Positions 7,516 through 16,452 of a stretch of 37,081 nucleotides of DNA are shown in pieces. The stretch is from a virus. The notes below the pieces were generated by a model, which saw nothing but the letters and a program-made list of their open reading frames with translations, was not told the DNA's origin and did not search any database. The position numbers and the translations under genes were made by a program. Position 1 is the stretch's first letter. Every line of letters starts with the position of its first letter. The DNA lies in the IMG/VR virus record IMGVR_UViG_3300017783_000077, positions 1 to 37,081 of that record. One strand, given 5' to 3'.

Positions 7516-7537
7516 TTTTAACTAAGTTGCTCCGATA

Positions 7538-7545
7538 CTATTTAG
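7538..7545 (-). promoter_or_regulatory. late-type promoter CTAAATAG
   Basis: CTAAATAG on the minus strand, 23 bases before ATG 7515 and overlapping the stop of the 1348-residue gene. CTAAATA-like elements recur at matching distances before several structural genes here. Confidence 0.55.
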
Positions 7546-10500
7546 ATAGGCATTTCAATAATATGAAGAACATCAGTTGCCTGAGGAGGAGTACCCGAAG
7601 CAAACACAATGTTTTGTGCATTACTATCAACAGAATAGTTAGCATCTCCACTGTTAACTTCAGTAGTAGTTCCTCCAATTTGAACTACGCCATTCAACAT
7701 AACTAAGAGAGAAGTTGCAGTGTGCTGAACACCGCCAGTAAAAGTAGTAATTGGGAATGTCAAAATACTACCGTCAGGTCCATTATTTTCACCATTGCGA
7801 TATATGCGACTGACATACTTGTCAGCAGAAATACCACCCGTACCTGTAGTAACTAAGTTACCATCAATTCTAACATTACCTTTTAGATTAGCACGGTATG
7901 AAGTATTTGCAGCAACACCAAAACCTAAGTGTTGTTGCTCATCACCATTATTGTCAGTAAATGTTTGAATATCAATCTGCTCAATATCAGTTAATCCAAA
8001 CTCTTTCCAAACTTGACCATAATAAATCCACCCCAAAGATTTACCAGGAGACCAAGTTGAATTATAAACTAAATCACCATCAGAAGGTGTGTCATAGTTA
8101 GTGATATTAGTAAAGTTTGGTAAACCATTTGAATCTTCTGGTGCTAACAGAGTAGATTTAATAACCGTGCCGTCTTGGTTATTATAAGTAATCTTTCTAG
8201 CAATAATATTACTAGTGGAAGATACCTGACCTTGGAATGTGACAGGACCAGCAAATACAGATTCTAATTGGTTAGATGCACCACCAATAACAGTGAGTTT
8301 ATCAGTCAGAACCAACTCTGAGAATGTCTCAATCGTTGTATTCTCTTCACCAATAACATTCAGTTGTGCAATATCTTCATTGGTAATCTGACCAGTAACA
8401 GGGTTAATAACCTGGTTACCAATGAATAGGTCACCATTAGAGTTAAGACCCGAATAGAATGCAACTCCTGCTTCCTCTTTAATAGACTGAGAGAACTTAA
8501 TTTGGTCTTGTGATAAAGTTTCTACTTGTGTCTGAGGGAATGCAGTTGAGTAGTTACCAGGACCGAAACCAAGATACTCAAACGTGTGATTACCAGAACG
8601 CATAATAGAATGCCTTCTAAGTTCTATTGGAATCGGTGCAACCGAATTATCAGCAACATTTTCTCTGATATTAATCTTTCTGGTTTCTTCATCACCAAAA
8701 CGAGCAGTGAGTTGAACACTAGAAAGTGTTTTGTTAACTGAATTATACGCAGGTTCAGTAGAAGGATCTGCCCAACCAGTGTCGGTTAAAAGATTAACAA
8801 TTGCCTCTTTCGTAATAGACCTCTTAGGATCTTTATTTGGAGTTGGACTTGCATTATCCGTTGCATTTACGAGACCGATAGTTTCGTTGTCAGCGATGGA
8901 ATAAGCACGATCAGGGTCAGCAAGAGGGTTGTCTCTGTCAAACGAAGGGTAGACTTCGTTGACATTTTGACTGAACTTTCTGTCGTTAAAATTAGCAGCT
9001 GAAGGTGCAACAGATGCATATAAAAGGGTGAGGTAGTATATTCCATCATCGACGCCTCTAACAAATTCTTGTACTTTTTCAATATCATAGATGTAGAATG
9101 TACCATTCAATTTGAATGCGGATGTATTACTATTAAGTGGTTGCATTACATAACCACTCAAAGGATCTCTAGGAAGAGGATTGCTCTTATCCTTGTCAAT
9201 AACCATACGAACACGGTAAGTTCTATCAGCAAGGTCTCTAGAGTCAGGAATTCTCTTAATAAATGTTGTTGGTGTAAAGTTTACATTACCGTATGTTTGT
9301 GTATTTGTAGTGAGAACTGTATAAATTGAATTTCCAGTTGCATTTACAGACAGATACCATCCACCAACAACAGATAATCCACCGACAGTGTATGTATTTT
9401 CATCAAATTGGATTGGAGATCCTGTTTCTCCTGCTGCTTTACCCGATACATCAGGACCATATGGAGAGATGTCTGCGGTTTTAATTTCAGCATCAGAACC
9501 TACAGAAGGAATCAACTTAACATTAAGTCTATCTGCAACTGCACTAGCACCAGTACCATCTTGACGAGCACCAACACTATAACCTTGTACTCTAGTTGTT
9601 GGTGGTGAACCTTGAGCAGTATATCCATAGAGGTAAAGTCTTGAACCAGCAACTCCTCCACCAGCAGCAAGTGCTTGGTTAATAGTAACTGTTCTCTGAA
9701 TGTCAATATTCACCCAGTTAACCGAAGTCTCTTCTCCAAAAATAATATTGCCATTGACAGTATCGGTGTTAACTACAGACAGCGTAACTATTCTGGTGTT
9801 AGTATTAACAGAAACAACTGTTGCACCGACACCAACATTAGTGCCAGTAACATTCATACCCTCAATAACACCATTAACAGAACCATCGTTTGCTAATGTA
9901 ATACTCACCTCACCACTTGCACCTGTTGCAGTTGTAGAAATAACACTAAGTGCTTTAGGAGGAATGATATGTGTAATTTCTCCTGCTTTATCTTTAGAGA
10001 ATGCCTTTGCTTTGAAACCAGCAGAACGAAGTGCTGTCGATCCAAAGTTAGAGTTTGAGTTCGTAATCGACATGTCAGCACCACTTTCAGCAGTAAAGTG
10101 TGTGCCATATCCAACAGCGAACACAGAAACTGCCTGGATGAAAGAATCATTAGTACAGACGATATGTCTATGTGCCCAACCCTTACGATACTCAGCAAAA
10201 CCATCTAAGTGAGCACCATCACCCGCTGCTGCATTATCATAATTACCAGTAGACTCGTTAAATCTTACAAACGCTCTATCATCTTTCTGAAGACTCAAAC
10301 CAGTGAACTGTGCAACAACCATTGATTTGAAACCAGTTGCTTTAGCACCATTCGCCAACATTCCATTCATACCCCAGACACTTCTCAGGGATAGGTTAAA
10401 CGCATAAGGAGATGCAGAGTCAACAGTATCAATTTCAGTCTTAACTGTAACATTACTACCAACAGCATTACCAGAAGGTTCGGATAGCATCTGATAGGTA

Positions 10501-11588
10501 AAGATATTACCTGATGCAGAAGTTACAGTAAAGGAACCATTATACAAACTTGCATCGACTAACGATTGTGGTCCAGATGAACCAGTAACTCCTGAGATAT
10601 TAATGTTAACACCAACAGAGAAACCATGGTCCCTGGGATTATCAAACTCATCAACAGTAACTGCCGTAGCAGTATTACCATTACGAGTAACTTGAAGGAC
10701 TCGGTATTCATCGGAAATAGGACCAACGATTCTATTTTCTTCTACTCTTGCCTGGATTTGGTCATTAGCAGGGTCACCAGATGTATCGGGAATAGTAGCA
10801 AATGCTTTCGATACTTTCTGATAGTAAATTTCTAGGTCAGTTCTTTCTAAGATATTAGGAACAGCAGAATAATCTGCATTAGGAACTGTTTGCTCTAAAC
10901 CTCTAGTAGGATCACCAGAGATTAAGGTTTGCAAGGAATTAAATCCATCAGCAAATTCAAAACAAGTAAGTCTATGGTGTGAAAATTTAGGTGCTAGTGT
11001 CTCTACACTATCAGGTTTGTAATATACACCCTCTTCAGCACCATCGAAGAATGAGAATTGCCAGAAATAAGTACCACCAGTTACCTTAAAGATAGCAGTA
11101 CGAGGAGGAACTTGAGATTCTGTATTAATACCCTTTGCAGCAAATACTGTAGGATATGGAACATACTTAGGAATAATTTTTGTACGGCGAAGATCAGTAC
11201 CAACGAGGGAACAACCTCTAGGAACAATGATACCACCTTCTACCGAATTAAATTTATGCAGAACATTGTTTGGAGAAGTCAAATCTAAGTTTGAGTTCTC
11301 ATCAATGGGAGCAACGTTTGTATATAAAACTTCACCAGGTCTGTTGTCAACAATATATTCTGCTGGATACAGCATAATCGAGAAGGCATCAAATTCGTCA
11401 TTTGATAAACCAACTCGATACGAGAATCTTGCTACCTCAAGAAACGCTCTTTGAATAGACTTAAAGGGTCGTAACGCCGAGTTTCCCCTATTATCGATAG
11501 CATCGGATGCATCGAAATCATCAGGGTTAACGTAGATAATACGTCCAGTTCTGGACGTAATAATATTCTTAAGTCTAGTAAGAGCCAT
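7542..11588 (-). CDS. large virion structural protein, beta-helix-like (1348 aa)
   Basis: The largest gene in the window. The N-terminus (MALTRLKNIITSRTGRIIYV, then ALRPFKSIQRAFLEVARFSY) resembles a large conserved structural protein of cyanomyoviruses. Around residues 40-160, FKSIQRAF, IMLYPAEYIV and GGIIVPRGCSLVGTDLRRTK follow the pattern of a right-handed beta-helix of the pectate-lyase type. Long Ser/Thr/Asn-rich beta segments follow. The last 90 residues (YVSRIYRNGENNGPDG to TDVLHIIEMPI) look like a fibre-end domain. It is probably a baseplate-proximal fibre or wedge component; the exact T4 equivalent is not certain. Confidence 0.75.
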   Translation of the reverse strand: MALTRLKNIITSRTGRIIYVNPDDFDASDAIDNRGNSALRPFKSIQRAFLEVARFSYRVGLSNDEFDAFSIMLYPAEYIVDNRPGEVLYTNVAPIDENSNLDLTSPNNVLHKFNSVEGGIIVPRGCSLVGTDLRRTKIIPKYVPYPTVFAAKGINTESQVPPRTAIFKVTGGTYFWQFSFFDGAEEGVYYKPDSVETLAPKFSHHRLTCFEFADGFNSLQTLISGDPTRGLEQTVPNADYSAVPNILERTDLEIYYQKVSKAFATIPDTSGDPANDQIQARVEENRIVGPISDEYRVLQVTRNGNTATAVTVDEFDNPRDHGFSVGVNINISGVTGSSGPQSLVDASLYNGSFTVTSASGNIFTYQMLSEPSGNAVGSNVTVKTEIDTVDSASPYAFNLSLRSVWGMNGMLANGAKATGFKSMVVAQFTGLSLQKDDRAFVRFNESTGNYDNAAAGDGAHLDGFAEYRKGWAHRHIVCTNDSFIQAVSVFAVGYGTHFTAESGADMSITNSNSNFGSTALRSAGFKAKAFSKDKAGEITHIIPPKALSVISTTATGASGEVSITLANDGSVNGVIEGMNVTGTNVGVGATVVSVNTNTRIVTLSVVNTDTVNGNIIFGEETSVNWVNIDIQRTVTINQALAAGGGVAGSRLYLYGYTAQGSPPTTRVQGYSVGARQDGTGASAVADRLNVKLIPSVGSDAEIKTADISPYGPDVSGKAAGETGSPIQFDENTYTVGGLSVVGGWYLSVNATGNSIYTVLTTNTQTYGNVNFTPTTFIKRIPDSRDLADRTYRVRMVIDKDKSNPLPRDPLSGYVMQPLNSNTSAFKLNGTFYIYDIEKVQEFVRGVDDGIYYLTLLYASVAPSAANFNDRKFSQNVNEVYPSFDRDNPLADPDRAYSIADNETIGLVNATDNASPTPNKDPKRSITKEAIVNLLTDTGWADPSTEPAYNSVNKTLSSVQLTARFGDEETRKINIRENVADNSVAPIPIELRRHSIMRSGNHTFEYLGFGPGNYSTAFPQTQVETLSQDQIKFSQSIKEEAGVAFYSGLNSNGDLFIGNQVINPVTGQITNEDIAQLNVIGEENTTIETFSELVLTDKLTVIGGASNQLESVFAGPVTFQGQVSSTSNIIARKITYNNQDGTVIKSTLLAPEDSNGLPNFTNITNYDTPSDGDLVYNSTWSPGKSLGWIYYGQVWKEFGLTDIEQIDIQTFTDNNGDEQQHLGFGVAANTSYRANLKGNVRIDGNLVTTGTGGISADKYVSRIYRNGENNGPDGSILTFPITTFTGGVQHTATSLLVMLNGVVQIGGTTTEVNSGDANYSVDSNAQNIVFASGTPPQATDVLHIIEMPI

Positions 11589-11615
11589 TTCTGCTTAGAG
11601 GTCTTTCTTATACAG

Positions 11616-11623
11616 TTATTTAG
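11616..11623 (-). promoter_or_regulatory. late-type promoter CTAAATAA
   Basis: CTAAATAA on the minus strand, 28 bases before ATG 11588 and overlapping the stop codon of the 479-residue gene. Confidence 0.6.
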
Positions 11624-13059
11624 TAGATGCCGTGGACGCGAGTTGTAAACTCACTACTTCCATCCTCAAAACCAATTAAGGAGAATACATTATTTTGAGT
11701 TGCTGAATAAACATGAACTCTTTGACCAGGACCAATAACTAATGATGTAATATTATCTACGGTATTAGCAGACAACGCTTTATCAACTGCAAGGAATGTA
11801 TTGGTATCAATCGCTGCTTTTGCCGTTGTTACTGAACTTACTGTTACATCACTTCTATTGATAGAAGCAACTTTAGGAACATCTCTAAAGATATCACTAC
11901 CAGCAAATTCAGTAGAACCAATACCAAGAATAATTTTTAATGCTGTTCCTGTATAATCAGAAACAACACCATATGAACCTGATGTTTGACTTTCAATAGT
12001 ATATGTAATACTATCAAATTCAAAGGTATCCGTATTGTCTACAAGAGTACCGTTAACATCATATGCGTAGAATTCATCATAAGTCACGAGACTTGTAGTA
12101 GCAAAGGTGTCATCAGCACCACCATAAGAGGAATTACCAGCAGTTCCAGTTCCACCATCATACCAAAACATTTCTGCAGGGAGTGAGGAATTTGCAGAGA
12201 AATCGTACTGAACGTATGCACCACCGCTACCAGCAGTACCATTAGAAGTTTTTCCTGTTGTATACTCAACACCATTATCAGTTACTGCCGTAAAGTCCCC
12301 ATCAGGACCAAATTCTCCCCCTTCAGTAATCGATAGTTTGAAATCTCTACCTGACATTGTGCTGTCAGAAACATCAAAACGATACGTTCTATCGGAGAAT
12401 AGAGCAGATACTTGTCTATCGTAGTTAGCACCAATGGTAGTTTCTGAGAAGACATACTTACTATTAGCAGTGCCAATACCACCAACAGAAACAGTACCTG
12501 TACCGCCAGAACTACTAGTTACAGTATCACCATCTGCAAACTCGGTTCCCGAACCATTAATAGTAGAAGGACCAACAGAAATAAATCCACCAGATGATGC
12601 AAATACTGTTGCAACAGTTGTATCACTACCAGTACCCTTTGTGATTGTATCTCCCAAATCAAAATCACCAGAAACTGATTCTAGGGATAAGTCACGAATC
12701 GCAAATGCTTTAACAAAAATTGTTGTTAGAGTCGGAATGAAGAAAGATTCAAACTTAAAACTCTTTTCTCCATCACCAGTTGTAAATGCCTGTCCTGGAG
12801 TGAATGTTGAAGCACTAATCGCAGTATCAATATTAATACGGTAGTTTGTAACTACATCACCTTTGTGCAATTTATAAGTTGATGCGTCAAGCACTAACGC
12901 TTGATCGTAATCCCTAAGTGCAACACGATATGCTGCTCCAGTACCATCATTAGCAATTTTAAGTAATGCTGATGCCGACTCAGTAACTGAGGAAGAGTAC
13001 AACAATGTATCAGTTGTTGCCGCTGGTTTAGCTTGTGCTAGAAGTCCTTGTCTTGCCAT
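11620..13059 (-). CDS. virion structural protein (479 aa)
   Basis: A beta-rich protein starting MARQGLLAQAKPAATTDTLL, followed by a short domain (ASALLKIANDGTGAAYRVAL) of the type found at the start of phage fibre proteins. The middle is rich in Gly, Ser and Thr (GDTVTSSSGGTGTVSVGGIG), and the C-terminus holds compact beta strands (GPGQRVHVYS, FSLIGFEDGS). There is no enzymatic motif. It lies 9 bases after the 440-residue gene and is presumably co-transcribed from 14420-14427. A tail fibre or baseplate component is inferred from composition and neighbours. Confidence 0.65.
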   Translation of the reverse strand: MARQGLLAQAKPAATTDTLLYSSSVTESASALLKIANDGTGAAYRVALRDYDQALVLDASTYKLHKGDVVTNYRINIDTAISASTFTPGQAFTTGDGEKSFKFESFFIPTLTTIFVKAFAIRDLSLESVSGDFDLGDTITKGTGSDTTVATVFASSGGFISVGPSTINGSGTEFADGDTVTSSSGGTGTVSVGGIGTANSKYVFSETTIGANYDRQVSALFSDRTYRFDVSDSTMSGRDFKLSITEGGEFGPDGDFTAVTDNGVEYTTGKTSNGTAGSGGAYVQYDFSANSSLPAEMFWYDGGTGTAGNSSYGGADDTFATTSLVTYDEFYAYDVNGTLVDNTDTFEFDSITYTIESQTSGSYGVVSDYTGTALKIILGIGSTEFAGSDIFRDVPKVASINRSDVTVSSVTTAKAAIDTNTFLAVDKALSANTVDNITSLVIGPGQRVHVYSATQNNVFSLIGFEDGSSEFTTRVHGIY

Positions 13060-13068
13060 TGTTAAAAA

Positions 13069-14391
13069 TTAGAATCCTGCGTAGAAAAATTGTTGTTGTC
13101 TGGTTCTACCAGTCAGGGTCTGACCACCAATACCAGCACCGAAGTTTACGTCTTCAGCAGTAACGTTTTCTGTAGAAAGAAGTGTAGCATCCGAATCGGG
13201 GAAACGAATGACCCTATCTCCAGTAATGTTATCAGCACGAATAGTAACACTAAAAGCAGAAGAAACAGTATCAGAAATGCTTGGTTGTACTAATTCTTTG
13301 TTAGATAACTTCTGTGTTGCTAATGTAGTGACTAACGTATTGTTATCACTAATAGTTGTATTTAGGTCATCAGTAGCAGGGAATTCAAATACTCTATTAG
13401 TAGTAGTGTTTTGATTCGCTGTACTGAAGGTTGCTCTCTTTGTAATATCCCCACTATCATTAAGAATTAGGTTCTCAATCGTCTTGTTAGTTAACGACTG
13501 AGTAGTATCAAGACCAACTAAAGTTAAACTTAAATCAGGAACTGTAATTGTTCTATTATCAGTTAATGAATCAGTGTTAATGATTACATATGAAGTGTCT
13601 GCCTCAGAGTCAGTAGCAAATCTAGGGTCAACAATTGTCTTATTAAGAATTGTCTGAGTACTTTTAGTATCCAGCAATGTAGAGGCAGTTGCAGTTGGTT
13701 CAGCAGTAGTTGTTACTGTTCCTGCATCAGGAAGAAAATACGATCTTCTAATTCCTGACGATAACGCCCAATTAATTTGAAAACTTGCTTCTTCCGAACC
13801 ATCAACAATAACTAAATTGTCTTCATCAATGAGTAAGGTTTTATTCGTTAATGTTTGCTGAGTATCTGCACCAACTAACGTAGTTCCACTACCAGCAGAT
13901 ATGGAGGGGAATGTCATTGTTCGTAAGGAAGTTCCACTTCCTACAAGTCCAACCTCAAACTTTACTCGTGGACCCTGAGCATCTTCTAATTCAAAATCAC
14001 CATCAGCAATACGAAATCCACCAGCAACTTGAACAACGCCTGTTCCCTTAGGAGACAATCTAATGTTGGAATTAGTTGCTGTCTCATCAACTGCATTGAT
14101 TGTTAATGTAGAAGTAACATCAATTACACTTCTACTAAACTCAATACCACCATCACCAAAACCAAGACCTATTTCATCATACTGAGTTTGATACAAACCC
14201 GTATCACGATCCAAGTCAAAGCACAAACCAGGTGCATTTTTTACTCCTTGTGCAACTCCTTTATGGAGTTGATTGACCTTTACCTTGCGGTTAGGAATCA
14301 ATGGGTCAGATACAACTACAGGAAGAATCGCTTCTCCAGATAGATTCGCATCATCAATAGTTTCTAACTGAGAAATTTTTCTAGTTCCCAC
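13069..14391 (-). CDS. virion structural protein with TLTNKT repeats (440 aa)
   Basis: Begins MGTRKISQLETIDDANLSGE, the KISQL start common on phage tail-fibre proteins. Between about residues 180 and 430 the motif QTLTNKT recurs in variants (QTLTNKTL, QTILNKTI, QSLTNKTI, QKLSNKEL, QTLTGRTR), spaced some 50-70 residues apart. Each begins a beta-rich unit containing an RxxxFPD-like strand (RVFEFPATDD, RVIRFPDSDA). This repeated-unit layout suits an elongated trimeric fibre. It is directly preceded by a perfect late promoter. Confidence 0.7.
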   Translation of the reverse strand: MGTRKISQLETIDDANLSGEAILPVVVSDPLIPNRKVKVNQLHKGVAQGVKNAPGLCFDLDRDTGLYQTQYDEIGLGFGDGGIEFSRSVIDVTSTLTINAVDETATNSNIRLSPKGTGVVQVAGGFRIADGDFELEDAQGPRVKFEVGLVGSGTSLRTMTFPSISAGSGTTLVGADTQQTLTNKTLLIDEDNLVIVDGSEEASFQINWALSSGIRRSYFLPDAGTVTTTAEPTATASTLLDTKSTQTILNKTIVDPRFATDSEADTSYVIINTDSLTDNRTITVPDLSLTLVGLDTTQSLTNKTIENLILNDSGDITKRATFSTANQNTTTNRVFEFPATDDLNTTISDNNTLVTTLATQKLSNKELVQPSISDTVSSAFSVTIRADNITGDRVIRFPDSDATLLSTENVTAEDVNFGAGIGGQTLTGRTRQQQFFYAGF

Positions 14392-14418
14392 GGAATAATC
14401 ACACGATTTGCTACAAGT

Positions 14419-14559
14419 TTATTTATACGGGAACAATTCGTTGTATCTTAAGAATCTACGTTTGTTGGGTTCTATACCAAAAGATTCACAAACAGCAAGA
14501 TAAGATTCCCACTCATCGTATAGATGTTCGGGTATAGTTTGTTCTTTTTCTTCATTCAT
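14419..14559 (-). CDS. small hypothetical protein (46 aa)
   Basis: A 46-codon gene: MNEEKEQTIPEHLYDEWESY and then a basic tail ending NELFPYK. ATG 14559 overlaps the TAA of the upstream oxygenase-like gene (TAATG), which argues for real translation. The sequence suggests one or two helices with a conserved-looking ESFGIEPNKRRFLRYN segment. Function unknown. Its stop is built into the late promoter of the next gene. Confidence 0.6.
   Translation of the reverse strand: MNEEKEQTIPEHLYDEWESYLAVCESFGIEPNKRRFLRYNELFPYK
14420..14427 (-). promoter_or_regulatory. T4-type late promoter TATAAATA inside a stop codon
   Basis: A perfect TATAAATA on the minus strand, 28 bases before ATG 14391. Its last bases belong to the final codons (TAT AAA TAA) of the small gene 14419-14559, so promoter and gene end share sequence. 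Confidence 0.8.
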
Positions 14560-15209
14560 TATTCAAAAAATAAGACTAGGTTTACTCGATAAAAATCACT
14601 AAAGAAATCATAGTTATCTATGTGCATAGCATGAGGAAATAATTTCCCATCAAACATTATGCATCTATTATATTTTGCTTTCAAATGTTTTACAATAGTA
14701 TATTCACTTTTAGATACCCATGGATTTGTGCTCTCTGGTGCTTTGGGTTGTTCTCCTGTAGGATGATATAAAACCGTACCAGAGCATTCATCATAAAATT
14801 CATTATTCAGAGATATGATTGCATTGTATCCCCTATCTCTATGCGGCCACCAATAGTTATCGTTGATATTATTAAAAGAAGTTTTTAAAAATCTCGTAAC
14901 ATTACTGATAACAGATTGATTAACACTATGCAATCCTGCCTTCTGATTAATAAGTTGACCTAGGTAATCATAATGCTTAGAAAATTGCTCATCATATTTA
15001 CCAGTTAATTTTGATATCGACCGTCTATCCATGTAATGAACACCATTCATACTACCTTCTAAATCTGCTCTCCATAAATCAGGTAATGGTTCTAGAACAA
15101 GATTGCGAATTAAATCTGGATACTTAAAATAATTTTCAATAGTAATAATCTTACTACCCATAAACTCTTCGGTAGTGAGATTCCATTCCCCAAACTCAAA
15201 CAGATTCAT
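14559..15209 (-). CDS. 2OG-Fe(II) oxygenase-like (DUF6445-like) protein (216 aa)
   Basis: Carries H123-R-D125 in WWPHRDRGYNAIISLN, then SGTVLYHP, and a distal histidine in CIMFDGKLFPHAMHI (H193 or H196), ending in a strand FYRVNLVLFFE. The order and spacing match 2OG-Fe(II) dioxygenase folds, and the FDGKLFPHAM segment resembles the DUF6445 group. The N-terminal 100 residues are longer than in the neighbouring enzymes and may bind the substrate. It starts 14 bases before the end of the upstream oxygenase gene. Substrate unknown. Confidence 0.7.
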   Translation of the reverse strand: MNLFEFGEWNLTTEEFMGSKIITIENYFKYPDLIRNLVLEPLPDLWRADLEGSMNGVHYMDRRSISKLTGKYDEQFSKHYDYLGQLINQKAGLHSVNQSVISNVTRFLKTSFNNINDNYWWPHRDRGYNAIISLNNEFYDECSGTVLYHPTGEQPKAPESTNPWVSKSEYTIVKHLKAKYNRCIMFDGKLFPHAMHIDNYDFFSDFYRVNLVLFFE

Positions 15210-15681
15210 TTTCTAACCAGTATGCCATAGTATATCTATTTCCATTCAAAATTTCTGAGACACTATGCCTCATAGCATGTCCATTAAACAAAACTAATGT
15301 TCCTTGTTTTGGTGTAATCTCTAACTCTTGGTCAGTAAATCTTGTTTTGCCACCATAGTAATTATCATTAAGATATACAATAGCACTCCACTCATCAACA
15401 GAAAAATCTTTATGCGGTTTCATTTTTGATTTAGGACCCCACTTCACAATCTCAAAATTATGAACTTCAAACTTGGTCTTGGATAGCACTTCGGCATAAT
15501 CAACTACCCGTGAATGAATATAATCAAATTCATGAAATCCCTGAAAATGATGCAATTGAAGAGGGTATGATTGATTGTATTCATGCAAAAATGTCTTATC
15601 TTTATTTGCCTCATAAAAAGACATTACAGCAAAGCATTCTGCCGAGGACAAAAAATCGTATTGTAAATAGATGCCTTTCAT
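15196..15681 (-). CDS. prolyl-4-hydroxylase-like 2OG-Fe(II) oxygenase (161 aa)
   Basis: A compact, complete 2OG-Fe(II) oxygenase: H90-K-D92 in KMKPHKDFSVDEW, the strand YYGGKTRFTD, then TPKQGTLVLFNGHAMRHSV with H139, and R149 in the strand RYTMAYWLE. This is the classic prolyl-4-hydroxylase alpha-type arrangement. It is short for the family and has essentially no extra domain. It overlaps the upstream TIGR02466-like gene by 4 bases and the downstream gene by 14. A protein-prolyl substrate is possible but unproven. Confidence 0.8.
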   Translation of the reverse strand: MKGIYLQYDFLSSAECFAVMSFYEANKDKTFLHEYNQSYPLQLHHFQGFHEFDYIHSRVVDYAEVLSKTKFEVHNFEIVKWGPKSKMKPHKDFSVDEWSAIVYLNDNYYGGKTRFTDQELEITPKQGTLVLFNGHAMRHSVSEILNGNRYTMAYWLENESV

Positions 15682-16301
15682 TGATAATAATACTGATGGG
15701 TGTAATCTGTTACATTTGAAACTGGCATGATGTTACAACTAAGAGATATTCTTCTTTCATTGCTAGGAAAATCTCCATTCTGCACACCATGTTCTAACCA
15801 AGAGGGGAAAAAAATTAATAATCCTTCCTCTGGTAAAATATCTATATCTCTTTTAGAAAATGCATTTTCTTTTTCATATTCAAAAAATGTTGTCAGTAAT
15901 CCAGGACGAGGGTCTCTAATTCTGAAATTTCCTGGTGATGGTTGAGGGCAATTAAGATATAGTACAACACTATAGTAAGAGTTTGCATGTAAATGCATTT
16001 GATGCTTATTTTCTGCACGAGATATATTTGACCACATACAAACAACCTTTTCAGATTCTCTCACTAATCCAAGGTCGTCAAATACTTCTTTCGATTTAGA
16101 CAGAATAAGTTTAGATAAACCTATAAAAGGTTCTTGCATATGCAAATTATCATCTGTAGTCACTGAAAGGTCATTGGGTCTTGCTTTATAATCCCATTCA
16201 GCAGCAATATCTTCCAATACTTTTTTACATTCTAAAAATTCTTTAGTAGTACCAATATTAAAGAAATGTAATGGTGTTGGAAATACTTCTAGTTTTTTCA
16301 T
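15678..16301 (-). CDS. TIGR02466-type putative 2OG-Fe(II) oxygenase (207 aa)
   Basis: Has the TIGR02466 layout: H103-L-H105 in KHQMHLHANSYYSVVLYL, the segment GNFRIRDPRP, then EEGLLIFFPSWLEHGV with H171, followed by NERRISLSCNI. A longer frame opens at 16349, but those codons lie in tRNA-Asn. ATG 16301 is two bases beyond the tRNA 3' end and has AGGAGG at a 7-base spacing, so it is the real start. That ribosome binding site lies within the tRNA gene. Substrate unknown; it is first of three stacked oxygenase genes. Confidence 0.8.
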   Translation of the reverse strand: MKKLEVFPTPLHFFNIGTTKEFLECKKVLEDIAAEWDYKARPNDLSVTTDDNLHMQEPFIGLSKLILSKSKEVFDDLGLVRESEKVVCMWSNISRAENKHQMHLHANSYYSVVLYLNCPQPSPGNFRIRDPRPGLLTTFFEYEKENAFSKRDIDILPEEGLLIFFPSWLEHGVQNGDFPSNERRISLSCNIMPVSNVTDYTHQYYYQ

Positions 16302-16303
16302 AA

Positions 16304-16375
16304 CTCCCCCTCCTGGGATCGAACCAGGGACAAATTGATTAACAGTCAACCGCTCTACCGCTGAGCTAAGGAGGA
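16304..16375 (-). tRNA. tRNA-Asn (GTT)
   Basis: A full 72-base cloverleaf on the minus strand: acceptor TCCTCCT/AGGGGGA (one T-G pair), D arm GCTC-AGCGGTA-GAGC, anticodon arm GTTGA-CTGTTAA-TCAAT with anticodon GTT, variable loop TTGTC, T arm CCTGG-TTCGATC-CCAGG, and discriminator G. CCA is not encoded. It lies 5 bases after tRNA-Thr. Confidence 0.93.
16309..16314 (-). promoter_or_regulatory. ribosome binding site inside tRNA-Asn
   Basis: AGGAGG on the minus strand (16314-16309), 7 bases before ATG 16301. The same bases form the end of the T stem and the 3' acceptor strand of tRNA-Asn. It decides the start of the downstream oxygenase gene. Confidence 0.65.
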
Positions 16376-16380
16376 ATGAG

Positions 16381-16452
16381 AGCCTCTGACAAGATTTGAA
16401 CTTGCGACCTGAGCTTTACAAAAGCCCTGCTCTACCACTGAGCTACGGAGGC
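16381..16452 (-). tRNA. tRNA-Thr (TGT)
   Basis: A full cloverleaf on the minus strand: acceptor GCCTCCG/CAGAGGC with one C-A mismatch, D arm GCTC-AGTGGTA-GAGC, anticodon arm GGGCT-TTTGTAA-AGCTC with anticodon TGT, T arm GCAAG-TTCAAAT-CTTGT, and discriminator T. CCA is not encoded. Bases 8-10 (TAG) also serve as the stop codon of the gene 16443-16640. Confidence 0.9.

Noticed and set aside
9700-10212. Plus-strand open frame of 170 codons inside the large structural gene
   Set aside because: Antisense to the strongly supported 1348-residue gene, composed of low-complexity Thr/Val/Pro, with no promoter or ribosome binding site of its own.
12434-12844. Plus-strand 136-codon frame in the 479-residue structural gene
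   Set aside because: Antisense of Gly/Ser/Thr-rich repeats, without expression signals.
16302-16349. Extension of the oxygenase gene upstream to 16349
   Set aside because: The added codons are tRNA-Asn sequence; the AGGAGG-ATG at 16301 is the better start.
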